A stretch of DNA of 14,476 bases from positions 1 to 14,476 of the forward strand of contig DATLAJ010000007.1 in NCBI GenBank assembly GCA_035527515.1, read 5' to 3'. Positions 1-7,931 of this stretch are shown in pieces. The notes beneath the pieces were generated by a model. It worked only from the letters and a program-made list of their open reading frames with translations, was not told where the DNA came from and did not search any database. The stretch comes from a bacterium. GTDB lineage: Bacteria; B130-G9. Every line of letters starts with the position of its first letter. Position 1 is the first letter of the stretch. The position numbers were made by a program, and so were the translations under genes.

Positions 1-21
1 TTTTATTATCATAACTGGACA

Positions 22-43
22 GGGCAGGCACGGTGACCTGCCC
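22..43. repeat. Short inverted repeat, likely dispersed intergenic element
   Basis: A perfect 7-bp stem (GGGCAGG at 22-28, CCTGCCC at 37-43) encloses an 8-base loop and is followed by CTAC. No T-run follows on either strand, so it does not look like an intrinsic terminator. From general knowledge, intergenic hairpins of the type 'gggc..g / c..gcccctac' occur in many copies in some bacterial genomes. That this is one of them is an inference from the motif alone. Confidence 0.45.
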
Positions 44-75
44 CTACACGATGGTGGGTAGGGAGGCATGACAGG

Positions 76-2352
76 ATGAAGAGGGTGTTTTTGCTGGCGG
101 CGTTGGTCTTCTTGACAGCTGCCTCGGCCTTGTTCGCGGACTTTCAGATGGATACGAGCCTGGCGGACTCGGACGCGTCGTTCTTGGGCGAGGCGGAAGG
201 CGATCGCGCAGGCTCTCCATTCGAGGAGGAGCATGCCGGCGCGGCCGTCTCAAACGCTGGCGATGTCAACGGCGATGGTTACGACGACTTCCTTGTCGGG
301 GCATACGCCAATGACGAAGGCGGCAACTCCGCCGGTCAAACGTATCTGTTTTTTGGCAAGGCCTCCGGTTGGGCGATGGACACGAGCCTTGCAGACGCCG
401 CCGCGTCGTTCATAGGCGAGGCGAACGCGGACTATGCAGGCGTTTGCGTGTCCGGTGCTGGGGATGTCAACGGCGATGGATATGACGACTTTCTCATCGG
501 AGCCTCTCGGAACAGCGAAGGCGACTTCGTGGCGGGCCAGACGTATCTGATTCTTGGCAAGGCCTCGGGTTGGGCGATGGATACAAGCCTTTCTGACTCC
601 GACGCGTCGTTCATAGGCGAGGGATTTGTAGATGTGTCGGGAATGTCGGTCTCTGGCGCGGGCGACGTGAACGGCGATAGTTACGACGACTTCATCATTG
701 GTTCCTGGAACAGCGAACCCGGTGACTACGCCGGTCAGACATATCTGATTCTTGGTAAGTCCTCCGGCTGGGCAATGGATAACAGTCTTGCCGATTCGGA
801 CGCATCGTTTTGGGGCGAGTCAGAGATGGATGGCGCAGGCTGCTCAGTCTCTGGCGCAGGCGATGTGAATGGCGACGGCTACGACGACTTTGTCATCGGA
901 GCGCCTTACAACGAAGAAGGCGCCAACAACGCCGGTCAGACATATCTGATCTTCGGTAAGGCTTCCGGCTGGGCCATGGATACTAGTCTTTCCGAAGCAG
1001 ACGCTTCGTTTATTGGTGAGAGAGAGTACAGTTGGGCAGGCTGGTCAGTCTCCGGCGCGGGAGACCTCAACGGTGACGGTTACGACGACTTCCTTATTGG
1101 TGGCGAGGTCGACTCTACTATAAGCGGCAACGACGACGGTCGCACTTATTTGATTTTGGGCAAGCCCTTGGGGTGGGCGATGGATACCAGCCTTGCTGAT
1201 GCCGACGGATCGTTTTTGGGCGAGGCAGATGGTGACCGGGCTGGCTTCTCGGTCTCTGGCGCCGGTGATATCAATGACGACGGTTACGACGACTTTCTCA
1301 TCGGAGCCATTTACAACGCCGGTCAAGCATATCTGATCCTCGGCAAGGTTTCAGGCTGGGCGATGGATACCAGCCTTGCTGATTCCGACGCGTCGTTTTT
1401 GGGCGAGGCAGCTAGTGACCGTGCCGCCATGTCAGTCTCTGGCGCTGGCGACGTGAACGGCGACGGCGCCGACGATCTCCTCATTGCTGCGCCCCACAAC
1501 ACCGAGGTTGGCGACGATGCTGGTCAAGTGTATCTGATCTTCGGTGAGAGCGGTGGGCCTCCTCCCGGGATTACCGTCGGCGTCACAACTAACTCAAGCA
1601 CGTACGAATTTGACGACGTGCTGGAAATCGACATCGCTGTGAAAAACACCGGCTTGCCAGCATTTGTCGATATCTTCGTTGTTCTCACATTCGACCTGAG
1701 CGGGCCTGAAGAGAGGCACTGGTCAGCGTCTGCGACGGGCCAATGGACGGAAGGCATATTCTACTACGATACCGGTTTGCTGGTGGAGACGGGGCACGAC
1801 GAGACAACGCAAATCCTGTCGGCGGTTCTGCCGCGTCAGGCCCCGATGGTGGCCAAATCGGGCACATACACGCTCAGGATGGTTGCGTGCCAGGCGGGGA
1901 CTTTTGATTTCGTGTCCAACCTAGCGACCTCTACGTTTGTGCTCGTGGGGGAGCCATTTGTCGGCATCTCGACGGACAAAGAGACCTACTCTCTGGCCGG
2001 CGACACGATTACGGTCTCGCTCGACGTCGCCCTGCCTGACTACTCGATGACGGCGGACTTCTACGTCGTCCTGCTTGCGCCGGGCGGCCAGTTCTGGTCG
2101 CCGACTGATTTCGGGGTCGATCCGATGTGGCTAGCGAGGGTCGATCCGCTCCTATCCGGCTTCCCGACGCCGGCCGACTGGAATCTTGAGTTTGAGGCGT
2201 TCGTGGTGAATCTGCCTTCGGGGGCGCCGTTCGACATGGCGGGCGATTACACATTGTTCGCTGGTGTGGTCGAGCCGGGGACGCTGATGCTGTTCTCCGA
2301 CATCGGAGTTAGCGGCTTTGCGCTGCAACCAGCTGAACGCATTACTGAATGA
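76..2352 (+). CDS. Secreted FG-GAP (integrin alpha-type) repeat protein with two C-terminal beta-sandwich domains
   Basis: The protein has 758 residues. GGGAGG at 61-66 lies 9 bases before the ATG. Residues 1-21 form a Sec signal peptide ending LFA. Seven consecutive repeats of 61-76 residues follow (about 26-101, 102-168, 169-234, 235-301, 302-369, 370-430, 431-493). Each begins D-T/N-S-L-x-[DE], carries a calcium-loop motif of the form GD[VLI]N[GD]D[GS]xDD, and closes with an LI[LF]GK-type strand. This is the FG-GAP beta-propeller pattern, and seven blades would make one complete propeller. Residues about 500-758 look like two related beta-sandwich domains, each opening with a T(N/D)xxTY strand. 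The likely role is extracellular or envelope adhesion or structure; the ligand is unknown. Repeat 1 has a roughly 9-residue insertion and repeat 6 is shortened. The reading frame ends soon after the last beta strand, while coding-like sequence continues in the next frame (see 2318-2461). Confidence 0.9.
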   Translation: MKRVFLLAALVFLTAASALFADFQMDTSLADSDASFLGEAEGDRAGSPFEEEHAGAAVSNAGDVNGDGYDDFLVGAYANDEGGNSAGQTYLFFGKASGWAMDTSLADAAASFIGEANADYAGVCVSGAGDVNGDGYDDFLIGASRNSEGDFVAGQTYLILGKASGWAMDTSLSDSDASFIGEGFVDVSGMSVSGAGDVNGDSYDDFIIGSWNSEPGDYAGQTYLILGKSSGWAMDNSLADSDASFWGESEMDGAGCSVSGAGDVNGDGYDDFVIGAPYNEEGANNAGQTYLIFGKASGWAMDTSLSEADASFIGEREYSWAGWSVSGAGDLNGDGYDDFLIGGEVDSTISGNDDGRTYLILGKPLGWAMDTSLADADGSFLGEADGDRAGFSVSGAGDINDDGYDDFLIGAIYNAGQAYLILGKVSGWAMDTSLADSDASFLGEAASDRAAMSVSGAGDVNGDGADDLLIAAPHNTEVGDDAGQVYLIFGESGGPPPGITVGVTTNSSTYEFDDVLEIDIAVKNTGLPAFVDIFVVLTFDLSGPEERHWSASATGQWTEGIFYYDTGLLVETGHDETTQILSAVLPRQAPMVAKSGTYTLRMVACQAGTFDFVSNLATSTFVLVGEPFVGISTDKETYSLAGDTITVSLDVALPDYSMTADFYVVLLAPGGQFWSPTDFGVDPMWLARVDPLLSGFPTPADWNLEFEAFVVNLPSGAPFDMAGDYTLFAGVVEPGTLMLFSDIGVSGFALQPAERITE

Positions 2353-2461
2353 GGTTGAGGCGCAGCGCGGCAAGAAGTTGACCGAGGAACAGGCAGACAA
2401 GCTTCGCGACTGGGTGTGCTGCGTCAGCGAAGTCAACTGGGACTGCGGCCTCTGCGACTGA
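2318..2461 (+). other. Coding-like frame overlapping the end of the FG-GAP gene: frameshifted tail or small Cys-rich ORF
   Basis: In the frame one base downstream of the FG-GAP gene, an open stretch runs to a TGA at 2459-2461. It encodes a helix-like, charged segment (NEVEAQRGKKLTEEQADKLR) and then a Trp/Cys-rich end with motifs DWVCCVS and DCGLCD. Third codon positions are strongly G/C, as expected of real coding sequence. There are two readings. A one-base indel near 2330 may have separated this tail from the FG-GAP protein. Alternatively it is a 47-codon gene starting at TTG 2318, with CGGAG at 2304-2308 nine bases upstream. I recognise no family. Confidence 0.4.
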
Positions 2462-2675
2462 GAACTGGATAAATGTGAGAGGATTGGAAGGGGTGATGCC
2501 CTGAGATAGAGAGGCTCTCTATTATAGGTCGCCATTCCTGCGCAGTGATGGTTCACGGAGCTTGAGTCGTAATCGGTTTCACGAGTGTAAGGCGAGCGAA
2601 CCTTTGGCTTTAGATTCTAACGGCCTTTGGGTAATGTATCACGTAGTGTTGCCGAGAAAGTTGGATTCGTGAGCC
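2462..2675. other. Intergenic region; palindrome only
   Basis: No convincing gene, RNA or promoter is visible here. The only structure is an 8-bp inverted repeat with a single central base (ATAGAGAG at 2506-2513, CTCTCTAT at 2515-2522). It has no following T-run, so it may be an operator-like palindrome, a weak terminator for the upstream gene, or chance. The leader before the 2676 start has no strong Shine-Dalgarno match (only a GTGAG-like stretch). Confidence 0.35.
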
Positions 2676-4355
2676 ATGTCTATTCTTCGCATTGACCGAA
2701 CATATCATAACATCCGGCGGCTGAGGCAAGTAGTCGCCATTCTAGTCAAGTATGGCCTTGGCGACTTGGTCTCGTCGCTGAGGATCGACTACTACCTTGC
2801 GTGGTTGAAACGGCTGGTGACCCGGCGCAAGCCACCGAAAGAGGTGTCATCCTTGACGAGGCCAATGCGGGTGAGAATGGCGATGGAGGAGCTCGGCCCG
2901 ACGTTCGTGAAGCTCGGCCAGATGTTAAGCACAAGGCAAGACGTGGTCCCGCCAGCATATACGCAGGAGTTGACGAGGCTGTTGGACGAGGTGGCCCCCG
3001 TCAGCGTGGAGAAGATCAAGAAGAGGGTCGAAAGTGAGCTGAGGCGCCCGCTCAAGGAGATGTTCTCGAGCTTCAGTGACGAGCCCTTCGCGAGCGCCTC
3101 GATAGCGCAGGTTCACACAGCGCGGCTGGTTTCGGGGGAAGACGTCGTGGTGAAGGTTGTTCGACCTAGCATCGAGTCGGTCATACGGACTGACCTCGAC
3201 ATTCTGGCCGAGCTTGCGCGGCTGCTTGAGAGACACTTTCCGGAGGCAGCGGTCTTCGATCCCGTCGCACTTGTGGATGAGTTCTCACGGTCGATCAACA
3301 AGGAGGTCGATCTGGCACGTGAGGGCCGCATCATGGACCGGTTCGCGGCGAACTCTGAGGGTGATGAGACGATTCACGTCCCGAAGGTCTATTGGGGATA
3401 TTGCAGCCAGAAGGTTCTGACGCAGGAGAGGCTGGTGGGCAGGAAGCTGTCGGGAGTCGATTTCGACGAGCTTTCGATGTCAGTTCGCAAGAAAATAGCG
3501 GAAAACGGGGCCGCGATTATCCTGAAGCAGATTTTGTCCTACGGTTTGTTTCACGCTGACCCGCATCCGGGCAACATATTTCTGCTGCCTGGGAACAAGC
3601 TAGGCCTAGTGGACTATGGGATAGTGGGCCGAACCGATCCCGCAACCAGGACGATGATCGCCGAAGTGTTGGTGGCGTTGTCGCAAGGCAGGCCGGAAAA
3701 GGTGGCCGACATCCTGCTCGAGAGCCAGCCGCCCATGCCGAGCTTCGACAGAAGCGCATTTCTGCGGGACACGATGGAGCTTTGCGACCTCTACGTCGGC
3801 ATCCCGCTCAAGAGCGTGATGGTTACCTCGCTGTTCTCGGACCTGGTCCAAACGATGCTGCGGCACAAGATAAGGTTCCCGAAGGACCTAATGCTGCTGT
3901 CCAAGGCCCTGGTCACGATTGAGGGCTTTGGGCGCCGGCTCGACCCGGACTTCAACATGGTCGAGTTTGCAAGACCCTTCGTGGAGAAATTCGTCCACGA
4001 GCGCCTTGGGCCTGCGCAAATGGCCAAGACCGCATGGGAGACGCTGCGCAGCTATGCCAAGCTCTCCAAAACGCTGCCGAGGGACGTCTCGGCCATACTG
4101 AGCCGCTTGAAGGAGAGCCAGATGGAGATTGGCTTCGTCCACAAAGGCCTAGAAAAGTTCTCCTCAAGGCTCGAAAAGGTCGGCTACAGGCTGACGCTGG
4201 GCATGATCATCAGCGCATTGATAATCGGCTCTTCTTATTTGGCCTCAGTTGAAATCCATTCCCAGACTTCAGGACTGTTTCTCTACTCTGTTATAGGGTT
4301 TCTGTCGGCAATTGCGCTAGCCATTATCTTGCTTCTGTCTTTTCGTAGGTCCTGA
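2676..4355 (+). CDS. ubiB: UbiB/ABC1/AarF family atypical protein kinase-like membrane protein
   Basis: This 559-residue protein carries the family's diagnostic motifs in order: KLGQ at 79-82 (the KxGQ motif covering the active site), the alanine-type nucleotide loop ASIAQVH at about 141-147, the VVVKVVRP strand with its lysine near 160, the glutamate motif NKEVDLAREG at about 208-217, the catalytic loop HADPHPGN at 293-300, and the metal-binding VDYG at 312-315 (DFG equivalent). Two hydrophobic helices at about 505-524 and 534-556 anchor the C-terminus in the inner membrane, as in bacterial UbiB. UbiB proteins support ubiquinone/isoprenoid lipid metabolism, probably through ATPase activity. 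No other ubi genes are nearby, so the symbol is by family, and a general AarF-like label is equally safe. The next gene starts 9 bp after the stop, suggesting co-transcription. Confidence 0.9.
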   Translation: MSILRIDRTYHNIRRLRQVVAILVKYGLGDLVSSLRIDYYLAWLKRLVTRRKPPKEVSSLTRPMRVRMAMEELGPTFVKLGQMLSTRQDVVPPAYTQELTRLLDEVAPVSVEKIKKRVESELRRPLKEMFSSFSDEPFASASIAQVHTARLVSGEDVVVKVVRPSIESVIRTDLDILAELARLLERHFPEAAVFDPVALVDEFSRSINKEVDLAREGRIMDRFAANSEGDETIHVPKVYWGYCSQKVLTQERLVGRKLSGVDFDELSMSVRKKIAENGAAIILKQILSYGLFHADPHPGNIFLLPGNKLGLVDYGIVGRTDPATRTMIAEVLVALSQGRPEKVADILLESQPPMPSFDRSAFLRDTMELCDLYVGIPLKSVMVTSLFSDLVQTMLRHKIRFPKDLMLLSKALVTIEGFGRRLDPDFNMVEFARPFVEKFVHERLGPAQMAKTAWETLRSYAKLSKTLPRDVSAILSRLKESQMEIGFVHKGLEKFSSRLEKVGYRLTLGMIISALIIGSSYLASVEIHSQTSGLFLYSVIGFLSAIALAIILLLSFRRS

Positions 4356-4364
4356 GAGAGCCAA

Positions 4365-5369
4365 ATGAGCGCAGTGCTTGCTGGCTTCATCGCATACCTA
4401 ATCATCGTTCTCTTCATCGGACTGCTCACTGCCAAGCACAACAAGACTCAGGCTGACTACCTAATAGGCGGCCGAAGACTGAATCCCTGGGTCATCGCGT
4501 TTTCTGAACGCGCATCCGGCGAATCGGCGTGGCTCCTGCTCGGAATGACCGGGGCTGCGCTGTCCGTCGGCCTCGGAGAGACCTGGACCGCACTAGGCTG
4601 CGTCCTGGGCATTATCATATCTTGGCTCTTCATAGCTCGAAAGCTTCGTGAGGACTCCGGGAAATACGATGCGCTAACGTTGCCCGAGTACTTCACTGAG
4701 AAGTTTAGTAAAGACGGCAAATCCATACAGATAATCGCATCAGTCATTATTATCTTCTTCTTCACGTTTTATATCGCCGCCCAGTTCAGTGGGGCTGGCA
4801 AAGTTCTCAACGTAACGTTCGGCATACCAAACTTCTGGGGTGTTCTGGTGGGTGCCGGGGTGATTCTGCTCTACACAATGCTTGGTGGGTTCTTCGCCGT
4901 GGCCTGGACCGACCTGGTTCAGGGCATCATAATGCTCGGCACCCTCGTCGTTCTCCCCATCGTGGGCATCATAGAGCTCTCTGAGGCAGGCAAGCTCGGA
5001 ACGCTCTCAATATCACAAGCCTTGGTCCAAGAGGGCGCTGACAAGGCATCCTGGGTGGGCGGCGCCGCGGCTCTTGTTCTCGCCCTGACCACCAAGGAAC
5101 TCGTGTTCTCCATGGTGTCCTACGCCTGGGGCGGCCTGGGCGCCTCGTTTGGGCCGATCATTGTGCTATCGCTTTATTGGAGAAAGCTGAACAAGCAGGG
5201 CGTGATAGCGGGCATGCTTGCCGGCTCGTTGACTACATTTATCTGGAAGAATATCTCAACACTTCAGTCGGTTATTCCGGAGAGGCTCGCTGGCTATGTC
5301 GTCGCGTTCTGCGCCGTTATCATCGTCACGCTGGTGACCAAACCCAACCCCGCCCTGGCACGCAGGTAG
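4365..5369 (+). CDS. Sodium/solute symporter (PutP-like, SSS family) with large internal deletion
   Basis: The ORF encodes 334 residues; PutP-type symporters have about 490-510. The N-terminal part follows the family: TM1 with a GG(R)xLxPW loop, then SERASGESAW at about 47-56 (equivalent to the PutP TM2 sodium/substrate region), LTLPEYF at 104-110, and a Trp-Thr-Asp segment at 181-183. The C-terminal part also follows it: VSYAWGGLGASFGP at about 251-264 and a GMLAGSLTTFIWK-like helix. Between about residues 230 and 240, sequence equivalent to roughly 130-150 residues is absent. This includes the GLGYxGQPH region and the helix with the ST(L)SxQ sodium-site motif. The frame is kept across the junction (near nucleotides 5055-5075). 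Without these helices the product is probably inactive as a transporter. An assembly collapse is the alternative. It lies 9 bp after the UbiB-like gene. Confidence 0.85.
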   Translation: MSAVLAGFIAYLIIVLFIGLLTAKHNKTQADYLIGGRRLNPWVIAFSERASGESAWLLLGMTGAALSVGLGETWTALGCVLGIIISWLFIARKLREDSGKYDALTLPEYFTEKFSKDGKSIQIIASVIIIFFFTFYIAAQFSGAGKVLNVTFGIPNFWGVLVGAGVILLYTMLGGFFAVAWTDLVQGIIMLGTLVVLPIVGIIELSEAGKLGTLSISQALVQEGADKASWVGGAAALVLALTTKELVFSMVSYAWGGLGASFGPIIVLSLYWRKLNKQGVIAGMLAGSLTTFIWKNISTLQSVIPERLAGYVVAFCAVIIVTLVTKPNPALARR

Positions 5370-5424
5370 AACGCATCGCGTTACTCGCCCCAGATGCGCT
5401 GTGCGATCCACGCACGACGGCGCG

Positions 5425-5868
5425 CTAGTAGACCTGCCAGATGTCCTCCGCATCGTAAACCGTGCGCCTGCACTCTAACCGGACGTTTACGGTCTTGTCG
5501 AAATCGCGGTCGTACTTCGACGTGAAACGGACGGTTAGGGTGAGCTCTTTGGTCATGAACATCCTCGTTACCGTTTGCTGCCCGGGCGTGGACGCGATTA
5601 TCTCCCATTGTATCCCGTCCACCGGGGCCTTGATCGGGTTGCTGTCCACATCATAATCGATTCGAGTGAATACGCCCTTCAGGTCCCTTGCCATGCCGCA
5701 CCGCCGCATCGATTGGGCGTTACCGGAATTGTGTGCGTTCACGTAACTTTTGATAGTGCTCTCAGCGGTGGTCAGATCGAACTCTTTCTCCGAGCAGCCG
5801 GTCCAAAACAGGCCGGCCGAAACGCATGCCAGCATAAGTAGCGATCGAGACCCGTGATGACTAAACAT
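5425..5868 (-). CDS. Putative lipoprotein, NTF2-like (DUF4878-type) fold
   Basis: The product is 147 residues when started at 5868, 22 bp after the upstream gene's stop. GGAGG and CAGGA lie just upstream. A longer start at 5901 would overlap the upstream gene and bury the signal. The N-terminus has a hydrophobic stretch ending FWTGC, so Cys25 is the probable lipidation site, although Trp in the lipobox is non-standard. Residues about 32-60 (a Thr-rich start, then IKSYVNAHNSGNAQSM) match the first helices of small NTF2-like lipoproteins, and a beta-rich remainder ends DIWQVY. These proteins are usually envelope-attached with no known enzyme activity. Co-transcribed with the 6697 gene and convergent with the symporter. 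Confidence 0.75.
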   Translation of the reverse strand: MFSHHGSRSLLMLACVSAGLFWTGCSEKEFDLTTAESTIKSYVNAHNSGNAQSMRRCGMARDLKGVFTRIDYDVDSNPIKAPVDGIQWEIIASTPGQQTVTRMFMTKELTLTVRFTSKYDRDFDKTVNVRLECRRTVYDAEDIWQVY

Positions 5869-5890
5869 TGTCCTGACAACCTCCGGACAT

Positions 5891-6697
5891 CTACTTCGCA
5901 CGGGGAGCTGAAGACCCTTTGCCGAATCTCATATCAGCCTTTATAGTCTCTCCTGGAACGGCCGTCTTGGCCCCCGAAAAGCCAAATCCCTTAATCAAAA
6001 GCTCCATTCGCTCTGACTTGCCAAACAAGACCTTCTCGTAAACCAACTTGGCAAGACCGAAGACCGGTATCTTCCGACTTCGCCAAACCTCATACTTCCA
6101 CTCTCTATAATTGGACAACTTGCTCTTGAGAGTAGCTGTGAAACGGTCGCACTTGTAGTCCTTACCAACGGCCTTGACAGAAACACCTGCTTGAACGAGC
6201 TTCATTTCGTCAATGGACCTTATCGGTTCGTCTTGTGCAAAGCCCTTCCGCTTGCCCTCTTTCGCAAGGTCATCGCTCACGCTGTTTATCACGCCCATGT
6301 TCGCCTCGGTAGGCTGAGTGCCCGGCGTCCAGAGAATATAGCGCTTCGCATCGCCGACATTCGGCAAAACAGAGAGAAAACAGAGCATTGTCTCCTCCGA
6401 AACAGCGCTAGATGGGGGCAGCAACATCCTGTAAATAGTCGTCTGCTCCTTCCTGATGAACGCCAGCTCGTGCCAAAAGCACTCCTGGCCCTCATATTTC
6501 TCCGAACCGACGACCGAATACTTCACCTCGAGCGTCTGCGTCTTACCTCCGCTTGTCACGTTCGTCATGCTATACGAAATCCATTGGCCAACCTTGAACT
6601 TCGGCGCCTCAAACCGCGCCTCAGCCAACGCAAGCTCAGCGACCGAAACTAACAAAATGGCCACTACGAACCAACTTGCCCGCTTACGCACTACCAT
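5891..6697 (-). CDS. Secreted protein of unknown function
   Basis: The product is 268 residues from the chosen ATG at 6697, which has AAGGAG 7 bases upstream. It opens with a clean signal peptide (MVVRKR, a hydrophobic core, ELALA; cleavage near residue 25). In-frame ATGs at 6703, 6718 and 6757 are possible; 6718 has a GAGG at good spacing but would lengthen the n-region. The mature part starts with FKVGQWISYSM and is rich in beta-type alternation, with motifs such as YKCDRFTA and YEVWRS. The overall look resembles LolA/LolB-like or DUF-type periplasmic beta-sheet proteins that measure 'quality' of a lipid or sugar, but I cannot assign a family. It heads a two-gene minus-strand operon with the lipoprotein. 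Confidence 0.75.
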   Translation of the reverse strand: MVVRKRASWFVVAILLVSVAELALAEARFEAPKFKVGQWISYSMTNVTSGGKTQTLEVKYSVVGSEKYEGQECFWHELAFIRKEQTTIYRMLLPPSSAVSEETMLCFLSVLPNVGDAKRYILWTPGTQPTEANMGVINSVSDDLAKEGKRKGFAQDEPIRSIDEMKLVQAGVSVKAVGKDYKCDRFTATLKSKLSNYREWKYEVWRSRKIPVFGLAKLVYEKVLFGKSERMELLIKGFGFSGAKTAVPGETIKADMRFGKGSSAPRAK

Positions 6698-6740
6698 ACT
6701 CATACTCCTTGAGCTCATCTCTTTACCCTCGCCTCTTATC

Positions 6741-6771
6741 AGTATAGTCTCACACAATACTAGCTTGTCAA
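6741..6771 (-). promoter_or_regulatory. Sigma70-type promoter for the secreted protein/lipoprotein operon
   Basis: On the minus strand a perfect -35 TTGACA (6766-6771) is followed by TATACT (6741-6746, 5 of 6 matches to TATAAT). The spacer is 19 bp, slightly long. It would start transcription about 35-40 bases before the preferred ATG at 6697. Confidence 0.5.
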
Positions 6772-6795
6772 TATGTAGTTCTTGAACGTTACAAA

Positions 6796-6801
6796 GGGAG
6801 G
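6796..6801 (+). promoter_or_regulatory. Ribosome binding site fixing the purM start
   Basis: GGGAGG lies 9 bases before GTG 6811 but directly abuts the upstream TTG at 6802. The GTG is therefore the supported start. Confidence 0.7.
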
Positions 6802-6810
6802 TTGGTCAGA

Positions 6811-7911
6811 GTGGATCCGGAGCTTCACGCCTACGATCTCGCTGGGGTGAATGCCAAAATGGAAGAAAAAGGCATCACGCGACTCAGGCGCATCCTTGCC
6901 CAGACATTCGATTTGAGCCCAAGAGCAAGGCCCATCACCGACCTCTCGTTCTTTGCCGCCTTGATCGATATTGGCACGCCAGAGTATCTAGCTGTCTGCA
7001 CCGACGGCGTTGGCACCAAGCTGCTCGTCGCGCAGATGATGGACAGATACGACACCATCGGTATCGACTGCGTCGCTATGAACGTAAACGATATCATCTG
7101 CGTGGGCGCAACGCCGGTAACGATCATTGACTACCTTGCGGTGCAGGAACCCGACCCAGATTTCCTGGAGGCAATTGCGAAGGGCTTATACGAGGGTGCG
7201 AAACTGTCCTACGCCTCAGTATCGGGCGGCGAGACAGCACAGGTGGCGCCGATCATCACTGGGATACGTCCTAAGCGCGGCTTCGACCTCGCCGCGACCT
7301 GTGTTGGATTGGTCAAAAAAGATGAGGTGATCGTTGGCGAACGTGTTGTGCCCGGCGACGCCATACTCGCGCTCTCGAGTTCCGGGCTCCACAGCAATGG
7401 CTACTCACTCGTGCGCAAGATCGTCTTTGAGAAGATGAGTTTCAACGTGGACATTTACATCAGCGAGCTGCACAAGACCATTGGCGAGGAGCTCTTGACG
7501 CCGACGCACATCTACGTCCCGGAAGTGCTCGAAGTCCTTAACGAGAAGCTGCCCGTGAAAGCACTTATTAACATCACGGGCAACGGCCTTCTAAACCTCA
7601 ACCGAATCATGGCACAAAACGTCGGTTTTGAGATCGACAATCTGCCTGAGGCCCAGCCGATATTCCAACTGCTACAGGACTGGGGCAGGATACCTGACGA
7701 GGAGATGTTCCGCGTCTTCAATATGGGCATCGGCTTCTGCCTAATCGTGCCCGATGATTCGGACATCATCGCCCAGACCGCTGCGATCGCCGCCAAACAT
7801 GGCGCGGATTGCGGCAGGATCGGGACGGTCGTTGAGGATGAGGCGAGGCGCGTCTTTGTTACGCAGAAAGGCCTCGTCCAGAATGGCCTTTTCTTTGAAA
7901 AACGAGCCTGA
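6811..7911 (+). CDS. purM: Phosphoribosylformylglycinamidine cyclo-ligase (AIR synthetase)
   Basis: PurM performs the ATP-dependent ring closure of FGAM to AIR in purine synthesis, in the cytoplasm. The GTG start has a strong SD 9 bases upstream, giving 366 residues (family usually about 345). PurM motifs are in order: AGV near the N-terminus, DGVGTK at 65-70, GIDCVAMNVND at 84-94, GGETAQ at 139-144, GLHSNGYSLVR at 192-202, LLTPTHIYVP at 228-237, ITGNGLLNLNR at 255-265 and EEMFRVFNMGIG at 297-308. Two sites differ from the common bacterial form: GGETAQ in place of GGETAEMP, and ITGNG in place of ITGGG. Together with the DNLPE-x-QPIF segment this reminds me of archaeal-type PurM, from memory. 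No other pur gene is adjacent. The gene is divergent from the secreted-protein operon. Confidence 0.92.
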   Translation: MDPELHAYDLAGVNAKMEEKGITRLRRILAQTFDLSPRARPITDLSFFAALIDIGTPEYLAVCTDGVGTKLLVAQMMDRYDTIGIDCVAMNVNDIICVGATPVTIIDYLAVQEPDPDFLEAIAKGLYEGAKLSYASVSGGETAQVAPIITGIRPKRGFDLAATCVGLVKKDEVIVGERVVPGDAILALSSSGLHSNGYSLVRKIVFEKMSFNVDIYISELHKTIGEELLTPTHIYVPEVLEVLNEKLPVKALINITGNGLLNLNRIMAQNVGFEIDNLPEAQPIFQLLQDWGRIPDEEMFRVFNMGIGFCLIVPDDSDIIAQTAAIAAKHGADCGRIGTVVEDEARRVFVTQKGLVQNGLFFEKRA

Positions 7912-7931
7912 TCTCAAATCGGACATTTCCT

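Noticed and set aside
2152-2556. 134-codon minus-strand frame at the end of the FG-GAP gene
   Set aside because: Low-complexity Ser/Gln/Arg content, no RBS, antisense to the well-supported FG-GAP gene.
5370-5382. Hairpin AACGC-ATC-GCGTT after the symporter stop as a terminator
   Set aside because: The stem is only 5 bp and no T-run follows on either strand.
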